A stretch of 64,000 nt of DNA. Origin: Enoplosus armatus. Lineage: Eukaryota; Chordata; Actinopteri; Centrarchiformes; Enoplosidae. Below the pieces are notes generated by a model, which did no database searches, had not been told where the DNA came from, and worked only from the letters and a program-made list of their open reading frames with translations. The stretch covers positions 13,702,956 through 13,766,955 of the forward strand of contig NC_092182.1 of the NCBI RefSeq assembly GCF_043641665.1. Direction: 5' to 3'. Shown piece by piece: positions 12,801 through 24,700 of this stretch (position 1 is the first letter of the stretch; each line of letters begins with the position of its first letter). The position numbers were made by a program, and so were the translations under genes.

Positions 12801-14442
12801 TCCACCACCTGGTCAGCAGTTGGTCAAGAATGCATTATTAATGTTTTATCCTCACCTTTATGGTGTCATATCCGGTACTCCCTGATGCAAATCCACTATT
12901 GTATGAGATGTAGAAAGGCTTTGTGCCGGCCTGAAAAGTGGACGATGCTGAGCTGTTGAACTTTGAGTGATGGCCTGGTGACAGACAGACAGACAGTACA
13001 TTTCATTACTTTTTACTTCATACACAAAGACATCCTCTGCTACAGAGACTTCAAAGAATTCAGGAATATTGTAATTGTCCCAAAAAATATTCCATTATAA
13101 AAGCCCATTATAATTTCCCAGAGAACAAAGTGACATATTCAAATGATGCTTGTTTTTATCCCACCAACAGTCCAAAACCAGGAGATCTTCACTATCACAT
13201 ATGACAAATGAAAGCTTCAAATCCTCATATTTGAGAAGCTGGAACCCGCAAATGTTTGGCAGTTTTAGTTGAAAAATGTCTGAAACAATAAATCGATTGG
13301 TGGCCTGCTACATACTGTATGTGGGATCATCACTATATTATTATACACTATTATACTCACTACAAGCAGTGCTGGTGCAACTGATGGAGGGAACCCACAG
13401 ATCAGAGGAGCCGGTGTCAAAGAGAACTTTAAAGAGCTGAGGTGGAGTCCCAACGCCAATCACTCCATAGTATGTGACCTTTGTCCAAAAATAACAGTAT
13501 TTTGTTAAAGCATGTATTGCACAGGGCAGAGTATACAGTGGTCACATGCTACTTACATCTGGGTCAAAGGCCATGGGCACCACACTCTGCTCATTCCTGG
13601 GGAGGAACTTTGCTGCAGGGTTGTATGGAAACTTCCTCCTGTACTCTTCAAACAGGCCTCTCGCCTCCAGCAGCTGCCTGGCCGACTTCCCTCTCTTCAG
13701 GGGAATCCTGAGCAGACAAACTGGCCCCATTAGCACCTCATAAATGCTGCGACACAGCCATTATTTCAGCTGATCTGAGAGCTTACAGTCACAAACATTT
13801 CTGAGAATATGTCAGACCTCATAACTTATCCTAAAAAGGAGCTTCAGCCTGGGAGAGATTTAGGAAAAATCTTCTGAGCTACAAAATGTCAACAACTTGT
13901 GGTGTGTTTGATCATAAATGGCTGCATTTATATAGAGCTTTTATCCACAGCTCGAGGCCTTCAAGCCGCAATATTCATTACATCCTACACAATACAACAG
14001 AATCAGAGCACTGAGCAAACAGCATACTGACAATTTTAGTTTTCTTAAAGCCTCTCCAGTGGCAGGGATAAAATGTGACCACCAAAAAGTACATCCTGCT
14101 TCCTTATCTCCATCTTAACAATGTTGTCTACTCGTGGAATAAAATATAGATGAAGACGGCACTTCGACAAAAAACGCAACCTGACATTATACGAGAATTC
14201 GACATATCTGGCGAAGGATTTAATTATTTTAAATACATTTTAAATAATTTAATCTCAGAGAGCATCATTATTCTATTCTAAATGTCACCCCTGGAGCTAA
14301 CTCTAAATGTTATAGTCTATTGTATGTTAAAAAGATTATTTTAATTTTAGTGATTTAAATAAATGTACGTTTGTTGTTTCTCTTACCTGAGAAGACCCTG
14401 TGAGACCGCCAACAAGCCCAGCAACACAAAGGCAGACTTCAT
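9875..14442 (-). CDS. Pepsinogen A/chymosin-type aspartic protease
   Basis: Nine exons join in frame to 375 aa: 14442-14387, 13707-13557, 13478-13361, 12974-12856, 12033-11837, 11696-11580, 11445-11301, 11218-11120, 10000-9875 (all GT-AG). Residues 1-16 form a signal peptide, about 17-60 a basic prosegment ([18 protein letters not shown]). Catalytic aspartates are D90 ([12 protein letters not shown]) and D272 (VDSGTS); the flap tyrosine is Y133. Three pepsin disulfide pairs are visible (CTSTAC, CSASC and the TCSS/SGCT pair). The C-terminus [16 protein letters not shown] matches pepsin. The product should be a secreted zymogen that self-activates in acid. Odd points: flap YNSG where pepsin has YGTG, and DSGT for DTGT at the second site. 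Whether to call it pepsin A or chymosin-like needs a tree; the neighbour rbm15 recalls the mammalian chymosin locus. Confidence 0.93.
12151..12811. mobile_element. hAT-like non-autonomous element in protease intron 4
   Basis: The ends are CCGTAGTGGAAG and the inverted CTTTCCACCACCTG, close to the CAGTGGTGGAA terminus of teleost hAT-type MITEs. Inside are the usual TACTGAAGTAAAAGTACT phrases. It has no coding capacity. Target-site duplication is not clear. Confidence 0.65.
13143..13305. repeat. Fragment of ATTAATCG-type interspersed repeat
   Basis: Contains ACAGTCCAAAACCAGGAGATC and GAGAAGCTGGAACCCG, phrases shared with the longer copy at 54158-54514, and ends near AATAAATCGATTGG. Lies in protease intron 3. 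Confidence 0.6.
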
Positions 14443-14490
14443 TATTTCCAAAGTGACCCAAGAAAGGTCTCATGCACAAGAGCAGGTGGT

Positions 14491-14499
14491 GTTTATATA
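14491..14499 (-). promoter_or_regulatory. TATA box of the pepsin-like gene
   Basis: On the minus strand TATATAAAC ends an alternating TA run, about 50 bases before the start codon. A start of transcription near 14463 would leave a 5' UTR of about 20 bases, typical for tissue-restricted secreted proteases. This is inferred from position and motif. Confidence 0.5.
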
Positions 14500-14519
14500 T
14501 ATATATGTATATACATAGA

Positions 14520-17210
14520 GGTCAAAACTCGTCTAAACTCCTCCTTTTTATTGTAACAACTGAACTGATAAGAAACCACTTTACAGAGTATCGAATGAGT
14601 GATTTCAGATAAAGGACACAAAAGAAGCTGACCACGTTTTTCCTAATGCCCTTTAATCTAATGTCAACCAAGGTAGTGCTGAGAATATAATTTAAGTTTA
14701 CTCAGGTCTTTATTAACAACTTTAAACATTGAATGTCAACACACGCAGCTGAAATAAAATAAACAGTAATGTGTTGATGGATTGTGGAATATAAATTGCT
14801 AAATAATGCTTTACCTTTTCTTTTGAACGTTTCTATTCAACTTCTGTTAATTATTTATCCAAAGGAACTGAATAATCAAAATAACTTCTTAAGCCTGAAA
14901 CTACATTAAGATAAATGATGCCAAAATGCTATTTTATATATGTGTATATATATATTTTTTAACAATAAAATATTTTATTAACATTTTTTGACCATGTAAA
15001 GTTCAGATACATTTACATTTGCGCACATTGTGTCAAAGATCTCTGAGTTAGAAATCTCTATTTTACACCAACATGAATAAACCTTACTGATGAAAACATA
15101 AACTTCTACAACTTAATTAAACTATTTGATTTAGTTGTATGGTGTTAAAAGGCCGATCAATCAGCTTGAGAGTGTTGCAGGAAGTCCAGTTCTGCTTTTA
15201 AGTTTTAGGTGGTGGTGGATTTTTAATACAGTGCAAATATAATTGATTGAACTAAAAAGGGGTCTCCCTACATCAGGCTTTGAAGGTTCCATGTACAACA
15301 TCAAGTTTACTTTATCACACAGTTTAAGTGCTCCCTTCGTTTGATATAGTTGGTTTTATAAGCGGTGAAAGTTGCAGGTGAGGTTTGACCCTCGTGATCG
15401 AAAAACAGCGCGTCATCTGGGCTGCTGACTTCACTTTTTAATATAACGTATTTCTGCAGGGGTGGACAATCTCTTAGAAATCTAAAATCAGAATAAATAT
15501 CTTCTCTTTCTGTGTCACCATACACCAAACTCCTTCTCACATCGAGGGGTGTTTCAACAGATGTAAAGTATTACTGGCTTGTAAAGGTAAATGCCTGTAG
15601 ACTTAGTTATTGACATTAGAAGATTAATGCCTCATAATGTCAACCATGCATCAACTGGATAAGCTTATCACATTACTTATAATAAACACTGATACTGTAT
15701 CTTTCCACTCTCCAGACACGTCTTCTGTTCATGTTCTCTGGTTGTTTAATATCACTCCATCCAACTCTGCCCTCTAGAGGACTGAGAGTCTAAAAACCAG
15801 AGCAGACAAATACATCCTGTCATTTCAAAATCTGTAAATACTCAAACACAGTCTCACTGAAACAGGATGGAAAGACGACACAATGTCAGAATTGTCAGTT
15901 TCAAGCCTTTATTCAAGCACAGATCAAATGCCTTTTACATTATTAACATAATATACAGAAGGTATAAATATGAGGTGTAAATTTAAATAGTACTCACCAA
16001 GGCAAAGCTTCTCGTGTCTGATGAATTCCTTGAATGCGCAACAGAAGTACACTCATAACTTCAGAGTTCACTGAAGCTCTGTAGAGCTCGTTCAGTCACA
16101 CTGCAGCTAAATGTGAGTCTCTTCAAAGAAGAGTTTTATTCCTCGCCTCCATACTGAGGCGAACACCTGAAATACTCAACATTTCAATTATGAACAGCTC
16201 GTATTCAAAACATGTTTAGGCACTGTTTAATCCAGAAACTTTCAAAAGGTAAAAAGAAAGGCATTTTCTTAAAGAGACTATACAGCATCAAGAGAATATT
16301 TTAAAAAGTGATTAAATTTTGACTCAACAACTCATCACACAAATAAGACATACACAGTAAATACAGACTGGTCAAACTGTGTCAAGTATCAAAACTCTGG
16401 CTCATGGTCAGCTTTCTATCGGAGTCTTATGCTTTTCTAAAGCAAAGAACGTCCTTGAGTTTGTTGTGACTGGAGGGTAAAACCAGGCGCTGAACTAAGA
16501 ACAGTGAAGTAGGCGCTGACTGCGCTGCCAAAACTTTGTAGCCAACAAGTATTAACTAAAATCTAAACTTCTTTGAAAGACCTCAGTCGCTCTTATGGTT
16601 CGATCAGCGTGTCATCGATTTACTAACCTTCATGGCCCTGATTCCCCTGTGAGCTCCCCCAGACTCCAGTGTGAATTCCCCTGTTTCTAGTTTTTAGCTT
16701 CAGGCACATTTACAGTATAACTGCCGTCAGAGCTCCTCCATATACAGTAAAAACACCCTTACTATTCATGTCAGCATCTTCAATCAAAAGAATTACACTC
16801 TGGCACAATTTGTATTAACAAAATTATGAACTTGACATCGTAGCACAAAGTTTACATATCTGACATACCACTGTATGACAAATGATACCACTTTCATTAA
16901 CCCAGAGGAGTTTATTCACTGCCTGTTTGACACCCGTCATAATAACCACTGATGATGACTCCTGTTCTCATCATGTGTGTTCTCCTACTGAAGAGTGATT
17001 ACAGGTCATCTGAACCTTTTCTTCTCTTCATCACGCCTCCTCCTCTCAGTGCAAATAAGGCCATTAAACAATAATTTCATTAATTTTCAAACACTGAAAC
17101 AGCTGATTTACGTTCTCAACATTACATTCATTTTGCAAATGATGTGTTAGTGACTCTGAGACAGTGAGAATTTGGCCTCATGTTTCTACCTTTTGACATT
17201 CAGCCATGAC
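14520..17210. other. Intergenic or distal rbm15 3' UTR
   Basis: AT-rich, no convincing coding exon. A minus-strand AATAAA (plus TTTATT) occurs near 15908. An open stretch at 15307-15540 has no ATG start and no recognised domain. Confidence 0.4.
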
Positions 17211-17630
17211 CAGTGGTGGAAGGTAACTGAGCACATTTACTTTAGTCTACTTAAGTACAATTGTTTGGTAATTTACCTGAGTATTCTCAATGTTCCTTTA
17301 TACTTCACGACATTTCCGGGGGAATATTGTACTTTTTACTCCGCTACATTACTCTGACAGCTATAGTTGCTGGTTACTTGGACAACTAAGATCATACAAA
17401 ACATGTGATCATCTAATAAAATATACTGTATCATCATTAAACAGTATACAGTAGTAAAAATTAGCTCCACGTCGACCAGCTACAACATTAAAAGCTGTCT
17501 ACGTGTTAATGCAGCAGTAATAATAATCCAATAATAAAATATAAAACTCTCAAATGAGCCATTCTGCATTACTAACTTTCTTGAGTGTTTCTACATTGTG
17601 GTATTGCTCCTTTTACTTCTTCCAACACTG
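17211..17630. mobile_element. hAT-like non-autonomous element, complete copy
   Basis: It begins CAGTGGTGGAAGGTAACTGA and ends TACTTCTTCCAACACTG, inverted ends that agree over CAGTGNTGGAAG. Internal phrases (TTACTCCGCTACATTACTCTG, ATTCTGCATTACTAACTTTC) match other copies in this window. No ORF. An 8-bp target duplication is not obvious. Confidence 0.75.
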
Positions 17631-17639
17631 TGACTATGA

Positions 17640-19024
17640 CTCACTTGTGTAGCTGCCTTTGTTGTTGAGATGTACAGTGTTAGCTGCATGAATTGCTGGT
17701 GCATTTGGGACCAACACTGCAAAATTATTTCAAGGCAGCAAAAAGGAACAGTAATCCTTCAGTAAGTAGACCCTCAGCAGCACTGACTGAAAGATACTGA
17801 CTGGATGTTTGCTTAACATGACAAACTAAGACCTCATCATTTTTGTCTTTCTCTTCTCATTAATTTGTATTTACTTGAGGGACATTACATTTTTAGTATT
17901 TTTTGTTATCTTTTCACCCTCTAACCAGCCTTTAAACAGGACGTGTTGTGTAGTAGTCTAAAACATTTTAATACGTACCCATGTCAGTAGTTGAGGCCAT
18001 CTTAATACTTTACCTGTGGAACAGCAGCAGGTGCAGACAGGACGAGACTCAAACCTGTCACAGCGCCAGGAGACCTTGAATCCCAGCTGTGGCACCGTGT
18101 GGACACCCGAAGCTGCAGGGAAGCTGCTCAGGTGCCTCTAGTTTGGAGATGAAGCAGCGATGAGCAGGAACAGCGCTGTCTTGATACACATCCTGCAGCA
18201 GATTCTGAGTCAACGACAGCAGGAAACTCTTCGTTCTGCTTTCATATGCAGTCGCAGGCACAGAATCTTTTTGTGTTTTAAAGTGTGTAAATCAGACCAA
18301 CATATCAACTAAAGTTTAGGATTCCCTGCACAGGAAACCTTTTCTCTTCTGTTGCGTTTCCTTTCCATTTTACGGCAAATAAAGCAGATGTCTGTCTCAC
18401 CGTCTCAACCTCTGCTCCGACACAGGGTGAGACACGTTTTGAAGTCTGGCCCTATAGCACAGAGATCTTCTTCAAAGCTCCAATGCAAGAACAACAAGCA
18501 ACTACACAAATGAACACTGCTCCTTCTCGAGCTGCTGCAGATGCTGAACCAATACTGTGTTGCTGCTGGAGCCAGATGAGAAAGGAGGAAGGCCGGGGAC
18601 CTTCGAACGTTGCTGTGTCTCCGCTGAGAGGCTGCCAGATGGAGACGACCCCGCCGATTTTGGCAGAACTTGTCGAGTTCTCAGCCACACCTCCGGCCAA
18701 ACAGGCCAGAGGCGACTGAGCAATAAGCCACATATCTGAAGAGACACAGTGACTCTAGATTTGCCTTTGCGGACGGACTGAAAAAGGTATTCTAGTACAG
18801 CCAAATTTCAAAAGAGGTCATTCAACAAATGATGATCAACAAAATGAAAACACAGAACCGAGAGGCTGACCTCCCTGGATTCTCACACTTCCTCTCGTTT
18901 CAGCTGGGAAGGCTCCTGCTGTCAAAGTGATAAAGCCTTTAGGAGTTTGATAGACAATTCCAAGAACAGAAAAGGTCACAAAAGTTGTCTTCCGAAGCAC
19001 TCGTGTTTCCCACGAAAGAGTAAA
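17640..19024. other. Noncoding DNA downstream of rbm15
   Basis: A GC-richer block at about 18450-18810 has several overlapping ORFs of 60-100 codons on both strands. None has a domain or a clear spliced context. It may belong to an extended rbm15 transcript but I see no proof. Confidence 0.35.
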
Positions 19025-21169
19025 TTTATTGAGACAAAATCAAGTGCATGTTGCACTTGGCGTTTTTTTTTTCTGACAGGTATACTTCTTAGGCCCATGA
19101 GCACTGATGATCTCCATTTCTCTCTCCAGATATCCTGAGTACACAAAACTTTTCTTTTTTTTCTCTCCATTTGAAACACAGAACTCAAATCAAAGCATGA
19201 AAAACAATCAACAGTCCTTTCACAGGAAGGCAGGTGAGGCCGCTGGAGAACAGCCTTCTCTGCTCCAATTCATTTAGAGGTTTGTTATCACACAAGTCCA
19301 CTGACAGAATTGCAAAGTTTTCAACTTATAGACTCCTGATGAGTTATTAGAGATGTGCATGGCAAACATACAGCTCTTCATTTATAGGTTACATCTTTTT
19401 TTTTCTCTTTTTAAACGGTACATGCTTTGTTGGGGTAGTTATTGTATTTAGTATTTATAAACATGGGAAAAGAAGAGTGAGGAATTTAAATCAACCAATT
19501 ATTGTTCAACCAAATTGAATGTGACGCCAATAAACACACAATATAAAAAGGGGTGGACACAAAAGCAACCCTGTATAATATAATACCAAAACAACAGACC
19601 TACAGTTGTGTTGTGAGTCAAGGGAGTTGATTCAACTACATGGTATTAATATTTACAAATTATTAGTCAATCCACATAATTAATAAGCAACAATTTTTAT
19701 AACTAACTCAATTAGTCTATTTCCAAGCAAAAGTACCAAACATTTGACGGCTCCAGCTTCTCTTACATCAGAGTACACCGAATATCTTTGGGTTTTGTTG
19801 GTGGGCTTGAAAACATCAACTTGGGAAAATATGGATATGTTTCACTATTTTCTGACGTTCTACAGACCAAATGATTAACCGATTAACCAAGAAAAGGAAA
19901 AGTAGCTTAATCAATAATGAAAATAACCATTAGTTGCAGCCCTAAATATTAGCTTATAACATAATGCAGTTCGAGACAATACCTTGCGGTCAGAAATACA
20001 CACAGAGCTCAAAATCCCCTCTCAAACACCATTTCAACAAAAAACTAAACATAATTAGCTTCATAAAGGCATTATTCGTCACAAAGTTATTGTAATGAAT
20101 TGCATTATAATATGCAGGTGCTTGCTACTTGTGTCCACCCCTACACACATGTACCAGTGCTGAAAGGGACAGAAAGACTGCATTCATTTCACCTTGTACT
20201 GTCACATAACCTCCAGACGTGGCTCAGAAAGGAGCATGGCTATTAATGTAATCTATTATGCTAGAACCCTTAAATATGTATTTTAACATATCCAAAAGTA
20301 AATTATGAAAACAATAGTCCATAAGGCCAGACACCAGGAGGACTAATACAATGTAATCTTATCTTATGGAATAGTTTGTTTTTCCACAATTTCCTTTAGC
20401 TTTAAGGACTGGCCAAAATTGACGAAAAATAGAAACGCTGTCATAGTGAAACTCTGAATTAGGAAGTATTCAAAATGTTTACTTAGTAAGCAAAAAAGTA
20501 ACACAGATGCACATCTGGAATGTGCCTATTAATGAGCAATGGGTAAAGCTTTAGAGCAAAAAGACATATTTCCTTAAATCACGAGAAAATGTCTATGTAC
20601 ATGAGTTTGATTCAATTCTCATTAAAGTCATTAGGCTAGCTGTACAAACATTATAGTATTACAAACATGTTGACACTGACCAGTTAAATCTATGCTGAGT
20701 ACAGATAAAATGGAGGCTAAATACTCTGTTTTGGATCTTAAATTATTTTTTTTTTTGTCATAGGCAGGCATTGTATGACAGGACATAAAGGAGTTTCTTT
20801 TTAAAGGAGATAAGGCAACATATAGTATTGATTCACAGAACTGTAACTTGCTCTGAATTACTTTAAGCAGAGTACCTTTCAAGTAATGTACATTTATCTG
20901 ATAACTAAATAGTAGAAGTGCAGCATGACACCTGTATTTATAATCACATCCATCAATTTATCAAAATGTGTTCAATTCAATGCGAGTTTAATTTCTATAA
21001 ACCTTCAGCAGGATGAGATACAAGCTGCCATACAGGTTAGGGAACTTAAAATCAGAACCTTGTCGTTTCCTGTTACTCTGCTTTGTTACCGTTACTTCTC
21101 CCTGTTGTTACAACTCACAGTTTAACAGTTCATGAGTGGGAAAAGAGACATTTAATAGTTGCACTTTTT
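19025..21169 (-). other. Probable rbm15 3' UTR
   Basis: Runs from the rbm15 stop to a minus-strand CAATAAA (plus TTTATT at 19025-19030). AT-rich with no other gene. Earlier cleavage remains possible. Confidence 0.4.
19745..19945. repeat. ATTAATCG-type interspersed repeat, partial
   Basis: Contains GAATATCTTTGGGTTTTGTTGG, ATGATTAACCGATTAACC and ends CCATTAGTTGCAGCCCTAAA, the typical end of this teleost repeat family. Confidence 0.65.
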
Positions 21170-23698
21170 TTATGATGCTCCTCGGATAATGACCATCAAC
21201 ATGTAGTCGTCCTCTGATTTGGCAAAGGCTTTGGCAGAGGCATCCAAGAACTGCTGAGAGAAATCACATGGGGGGAAAGCGTGAAGGACTCCTCCGTGGT
21301 CCTTGTCACGGCTGCCCCCCACAGGGAGGCTGATGATGCCGGCCGCCTCCTTCTGCTTCAGGTAGGACACCAGGTTCTTCAGTGGTCTCTCGGTGGAGCT
21401 GCTGGCGTCCTGGAGCCCTTCATCTTCAGATTTCCCGGGCACGGCCAGGAGGATGGAGTAACTGGAGCCTGCGGCCTTGATGCGACGGGAGACTTCATCC
21501 AGCTTCGGCTGGTCCAGGCGCAGGCGCTGGCTGATCTTCAGCTGAGACACTTGACCCCCTGTGGAGCCCTCCACCAGCAGGCTGGTAGCCACCGACATGT
21601 CCCCCTCCAGCAAGTGTAGTGATGTGGGAAAGCTGCTATTCTTCAGCAGGAGGACGCCCTGCCAGGCCTGACTCAGCCTCTGTCCCCCAGGTGCCGGCTT
21701 AGACTGCTGGCCAGACTTGGCGGAGGGATGTCCTAAGCGATCCTCCTTTCTCGCTGGGCTCTTAGAGGAGTCACTGGCTTTGTGTTTGCGGTCCTTCTCA
21801 GAGCAGGAGCCTGGCTCAGCTGGGCTAAGTGTTTTTCTTCTCTTGTCTCCAAAGCCAGTGTCCTGGCGCTCTCTGACAGGGGAGGTTCTGCCAGAGCGAG
21901 GCAGACGTTCAGGGTCACTATGGCGTCCCCCATCTCGGCTGCTCCCACCTGGGCTGAGCTCTAATGAACTGCCATGGCGGCGCAGAACATAGTCACTGAC
22001 GTCAGGTGAAGGATCCAACCGGCAGCCATCATCCAAATGTCTCCTTTTGCGGCCTAGATCTCGGCTTTGGAACTCACGCTCACGCTCTATTGACCAGGTC
22101 TCACGGGAGTGCCTCTCCAGACGATCTATGGGATCAAAGGCTGCCCCCCGCATCCTGTCGTGGACACCCAGGCCAGACCATTCAGCACTGGGGTACAGGT
22201 CTCTGTCTCTGAAGCGAGCAGGAAGCGGGGGGGACCTCTCTCTCACTCTCACTGAGTCAGTAAGGCGGTGGGCAAAGGGCTCAGGAACTAAGTCATAGTG
22301 CGGCAGGGGGAGGGGGAGCTGCATGTACTGCTGCTGCTGGTAGCGGTGCTCTGTGTCCGCAAAGTCCACCCTGAGTCTCCTGTCAGGGCCACCTAGAGGG
22401 AAGCCCCTCATGTTAGTACACGCAGCCTGAGCAGCATCCAAACTTTCATACTGGATGTAAGCCCACGCCTCACCTTTCCTGTAGTCTATAGTCCTGATGG
22501 TGCCAAAGCGGTCAAACTCCTTGGCCAGTGCAGCAAGTGGAACCCAGGGTCCAAGGCCCCCCACCCACAGCCTGGTCGTGGGTGTAGGTTTACCATAGCC
22601 GATTTTAATTGGGTTGTGGCCCACCACTTTCCCTGACATCGCTACTTTGGCACGATGAGCCATGTCAAGGTTCTCAAACTTGATGAATCCATAGGTGTTG
22701 CTCTGGCCTCTCACTGCCCGCTTTATGTCCACCTCTGTTATCACTCCAAACCTGTCAAACGCCCTCCTCAGGTCACTCTCCGTCACACTGACGTCCAGAT
22801 TGCCCAGAAACAAAGTCCTGTTTGCCCTCTGGTCATCCTCAGGGCTAATCAGGTCCTCGTCACGGTAAACGGCACACTCTGGGATGAACGGGGGTCTATT
22901 CCTGGCGTCATACATTGAAAAATCTCTGTCTCTTTCCAGATCTCTTATGTGAGGTGGTGGAGGAGGAGGGGGGAGACGGCCCAGAGCCAGCTGCTGTAAC
23001 CGGTAGTCTCTCAACCCCAAACCAGTGGGAGACAGGGGTCTCTGCGCGTGTAGGTGCCTCTGTCCTGAGGGGAAATTGTCTTTTGAAACAGGGGAGCGGC
23101 TTCTGTGTCTGTTCATGTAGACTGTCTCGATTTTCAGAGGCCGGTCGTACAACACCAGCTTGCCGCGGGCGTGTTTTGCGGCCCGGGCGTCATCAGGCCT
23201 CCTGAAGTTCACAAACGCCACCCTCTCGTCGTTTTCTCGACTTATTTTCACACTCACGTCCCCAAACCTCTTAAACTCGTGAAACAGTCCGTCCTCTATC
23301 TCCTCGTCGTTCAGCTGAGAGCCCAGTTCGCTTATTTTGAGAGTCTTGTACTCACTTTCGGGGTTTGACGGAGGCCGTGGGTCGCTGCGGGAACCGGACC
23401 TGGATGTTTCCGCGGCGATGTCAGCGCCACCGTACGGCTTATTCACCGAAACAACTCCGTAGTCGTAACCGCTACCAGCCCGACTAGATGAATTATGTCC
23501 GTCTGAATCCCTCATGTCTCTTTTCTCGATGTGTAAACTTCTCCGGGACAAAGCGCCGCTTTGAGCAGAGCCGTTGCCGTTGCCGACCGCGGACAGGGCT
23601 CCGGTCTTCTTGCCGCTCGGGTGGCTTCCTCCTCGATCTCTGCTATCGACTGGCGCTCGGGAGCGTTTCTTCACCGGCGATCGCTCCTTCCCCTTCAT
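21170..23698 (-). CDS. rbm15: RBM15, SPEN-family RNA-binding protein
   Basis: A single coding exon encodes 842 aa. RRM1 is at about 118-195 (KTLKISELG, then VAFVNFRRPDDA), RRM2 at about 293-369 (RTLFLGNLD, then YGFIKFEN), RRM3 at about 375-449 (TRLWVGGLG, then AWAYIQYES). A proline run precedes RRM2, a long Arg/Ser/Asp-rich region (about 450-660) follows RRM3, and a SPOC domain fills about 668-842, ending MLMVIIRGAS. RBM15 recruits the m6A methyltransferase complex to RNA and is nuclear (family knowledge). It is shorter than human RBM15 (about 977 aa), mainly in linkers. RBM15 is preferred over RBM15B because slc6a17 and strip1 are neighbours, as in human. The start ATG gives a basic N-terminus (MKGKERSPVKKRSR) that looks native. 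Confidence 0.95.
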   Translation of the reverse strand: MKGKERSPVKKRSRAPVDSRDRGGSHPSGKKTGALSAVGNGNGSAQSGALSRRSLHIEKRDMRDSDGHNSSSRAGSGYDYGVVSVNKPYGGADIAAETSRSGSRSDPRPPSNPESEYKTLKISELGSQLNDEEIEDGLFHEFKRFGDVSVKISRENDERVAFVNFRRPDDARAAKHARGKLVLYDRPLKIETVYMNRHRSRSPVSKDNFPSGQRHLHAQRPLSPTGLGLRDYRLQQLALGRLPPPPPPPHIRDLERDRDFSMYDARNRPPFIPECAVYRDEDLISPEDDQRANRTLFLGNLDVSVTESDLRRAFDRFGVITEVDIKRAVRGQSNTYGFIKFENLDMAHRAKVAMSGKVVGHNPIKIGYGKPTPTTRLWVGGLGPWVPLAALAKEFDRFGTIRTIDYRKGEAWAYIQYESLDAAQAACTNMRGFPLGGPDRRLRVDFADTEHRYQQQQYMQLPLPLPHYDLVPEPFAHRLTDSVRVRERSPPLPARFRDRDLYPSAEWSGLGVHDRMRGAAFDPIDRLERHSRETWSIEREREFQSRDLGRKRRHLDDGCRLDPSPDVSDYVLRRHGSSLELSPGGSSRDGGRHSDPERLPRSGRTSPVRERQDTGFGDKRRKTLSPAEPGSCSEKDRKHKASDSSKSPARKEDRLGHPSAKSGQQSKPAPGGQRLSQAWQGVLLLKNSSFPTSLHLLEGDMSVATSLLVEGSTGGQVSQLKISQRLRLDQPKLDEVSRRIKAAGSSYSILLAVPGKSEDEGLQDASSSTERPLKNLVSYLKQKEAAGIISLPVGGSRDKDHGGVLHAFPPCDFSQQFLDASAKAFAKSEDDYMLMVIIRGAS

Positions 23699-24000
23699 TT
23701 CCGAAGAGCCGATATCTGCAGTCGACAGGCACTAATCTGTGCAAATAAGCTTTCTCTAGGGCGCTGCCGCTGAAACAGTCCTTAACTAGCTTAACTTCTG
23801 CGCGGTCTCCACTTCACTCTCGACCAATCTACAAAACCGCCATGTTGAACTAACTTGCACTACTGTACAGGAAGTCCCGCCTACGCGCCTGTGAAAGAAG
23901 ATAATTGGCTGTGCGCGATGTCACTCATGTGAACAGGAAGGCCGCTCGCCTATTATAAACAAGGGTGCGGCTCTGCTATGGGGTCAAAGTACAACCCTGA
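23699..24000 (-). promoter_or_regulatory. rbm15 5' UTR and promoter
   Basis: A GC-richer, CpG-containing stretch upstream of rbm15. The minus strand carries AACATGGCGGTT (23835-23846), which fits the YY1 element, and a CCAAT box (plus ATTGG at 23904-23908). No TATA box is near. This is a typical housekeeping-type promoter; the start site is not defined. Confidence 0.5.
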
Positions 24001-24504
24001 AGGCTGAAGTTGATTTGAAAATGACAGAAAGATAGTGATTGTGACGGACTAGAGCCGAAAAAACAGAAGTTTGCGTTTTAGATTAATCTAATCTTTGTGT
24101 TGAATTAATTGATATTAATTAAAATACAGTACGAGTTGATTTAGCCTACATGTAGGTATAGCATAACAGAGATAGCAGGGAGAACTTAAATTGGTCTGGT
24201 AAAGTATTTGTACGCGAATGCCACGTGGTGTCCTTGAAGTGAGGGCACTGGCAGTGTATTGAGTAATACATGGCACGAAAACAGCACTTGATTCACAGTG
24301 GAGGAGGGGCACCCTGTTAGACCATGTAGAGCAAGGATCTAACAAGCTGTTTGACTTGTGCAGCGGTGATCCTGACATAGGAGGAGCAGCAGGCCAGGGC
24401 CTTGTCAGGGACCAGCTGTGCATAAGTAATACTAGTTTATAGTGTGTCCGCCATGTGATGGAGCTGCTCCGGACAGAATGAGATTCGTGAAACTTGATGC
24501 TGTG

Positions 24505-24700
24505 GACAGTGTTGTACATTTAAATAAAATGAAAGTACATTTACTCAACTACAGTACTTCAGCACAAATGTTGAGGAACTTGTACTTTACTTGAGTATTT
24601 CTATTTTATGCAACTTTATACTTATACTCCACTTCATCACAGAGACAAATGTCTACATTTGTCTGACACTTTTGTTGTCCAGTGAAAATACATAAGTGTC
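24505..24700. repeat. hAT-like repeat fragment
   Basis: GGACAGTGTTGTACATTT is followed by TACATTTACTCAACTACAGTAC and TTGTACTTTACTTGAGTATTT, phrases of the same family as 17211-17630. The right end is lost. Confidence 0.55.

Noticed and set aside
15307..15540. 77-codon open frame on the minus strand with protein-like composition
   Set aside because: No ATG start, no recognised domain and no conserved partner exons found around it.
18452..18804. Overlapping frames of 60-100 codons on both strands in a GC-rich block
   Set aside because: No frame stands out, no domain or splice context; treated as noncoding.
21281..23368. Several frames of 70-110 codons antisense to rbm15
   Set aside because: They lie opposite conserved RRM and SPOC coding sequence and carry no domain of their own.
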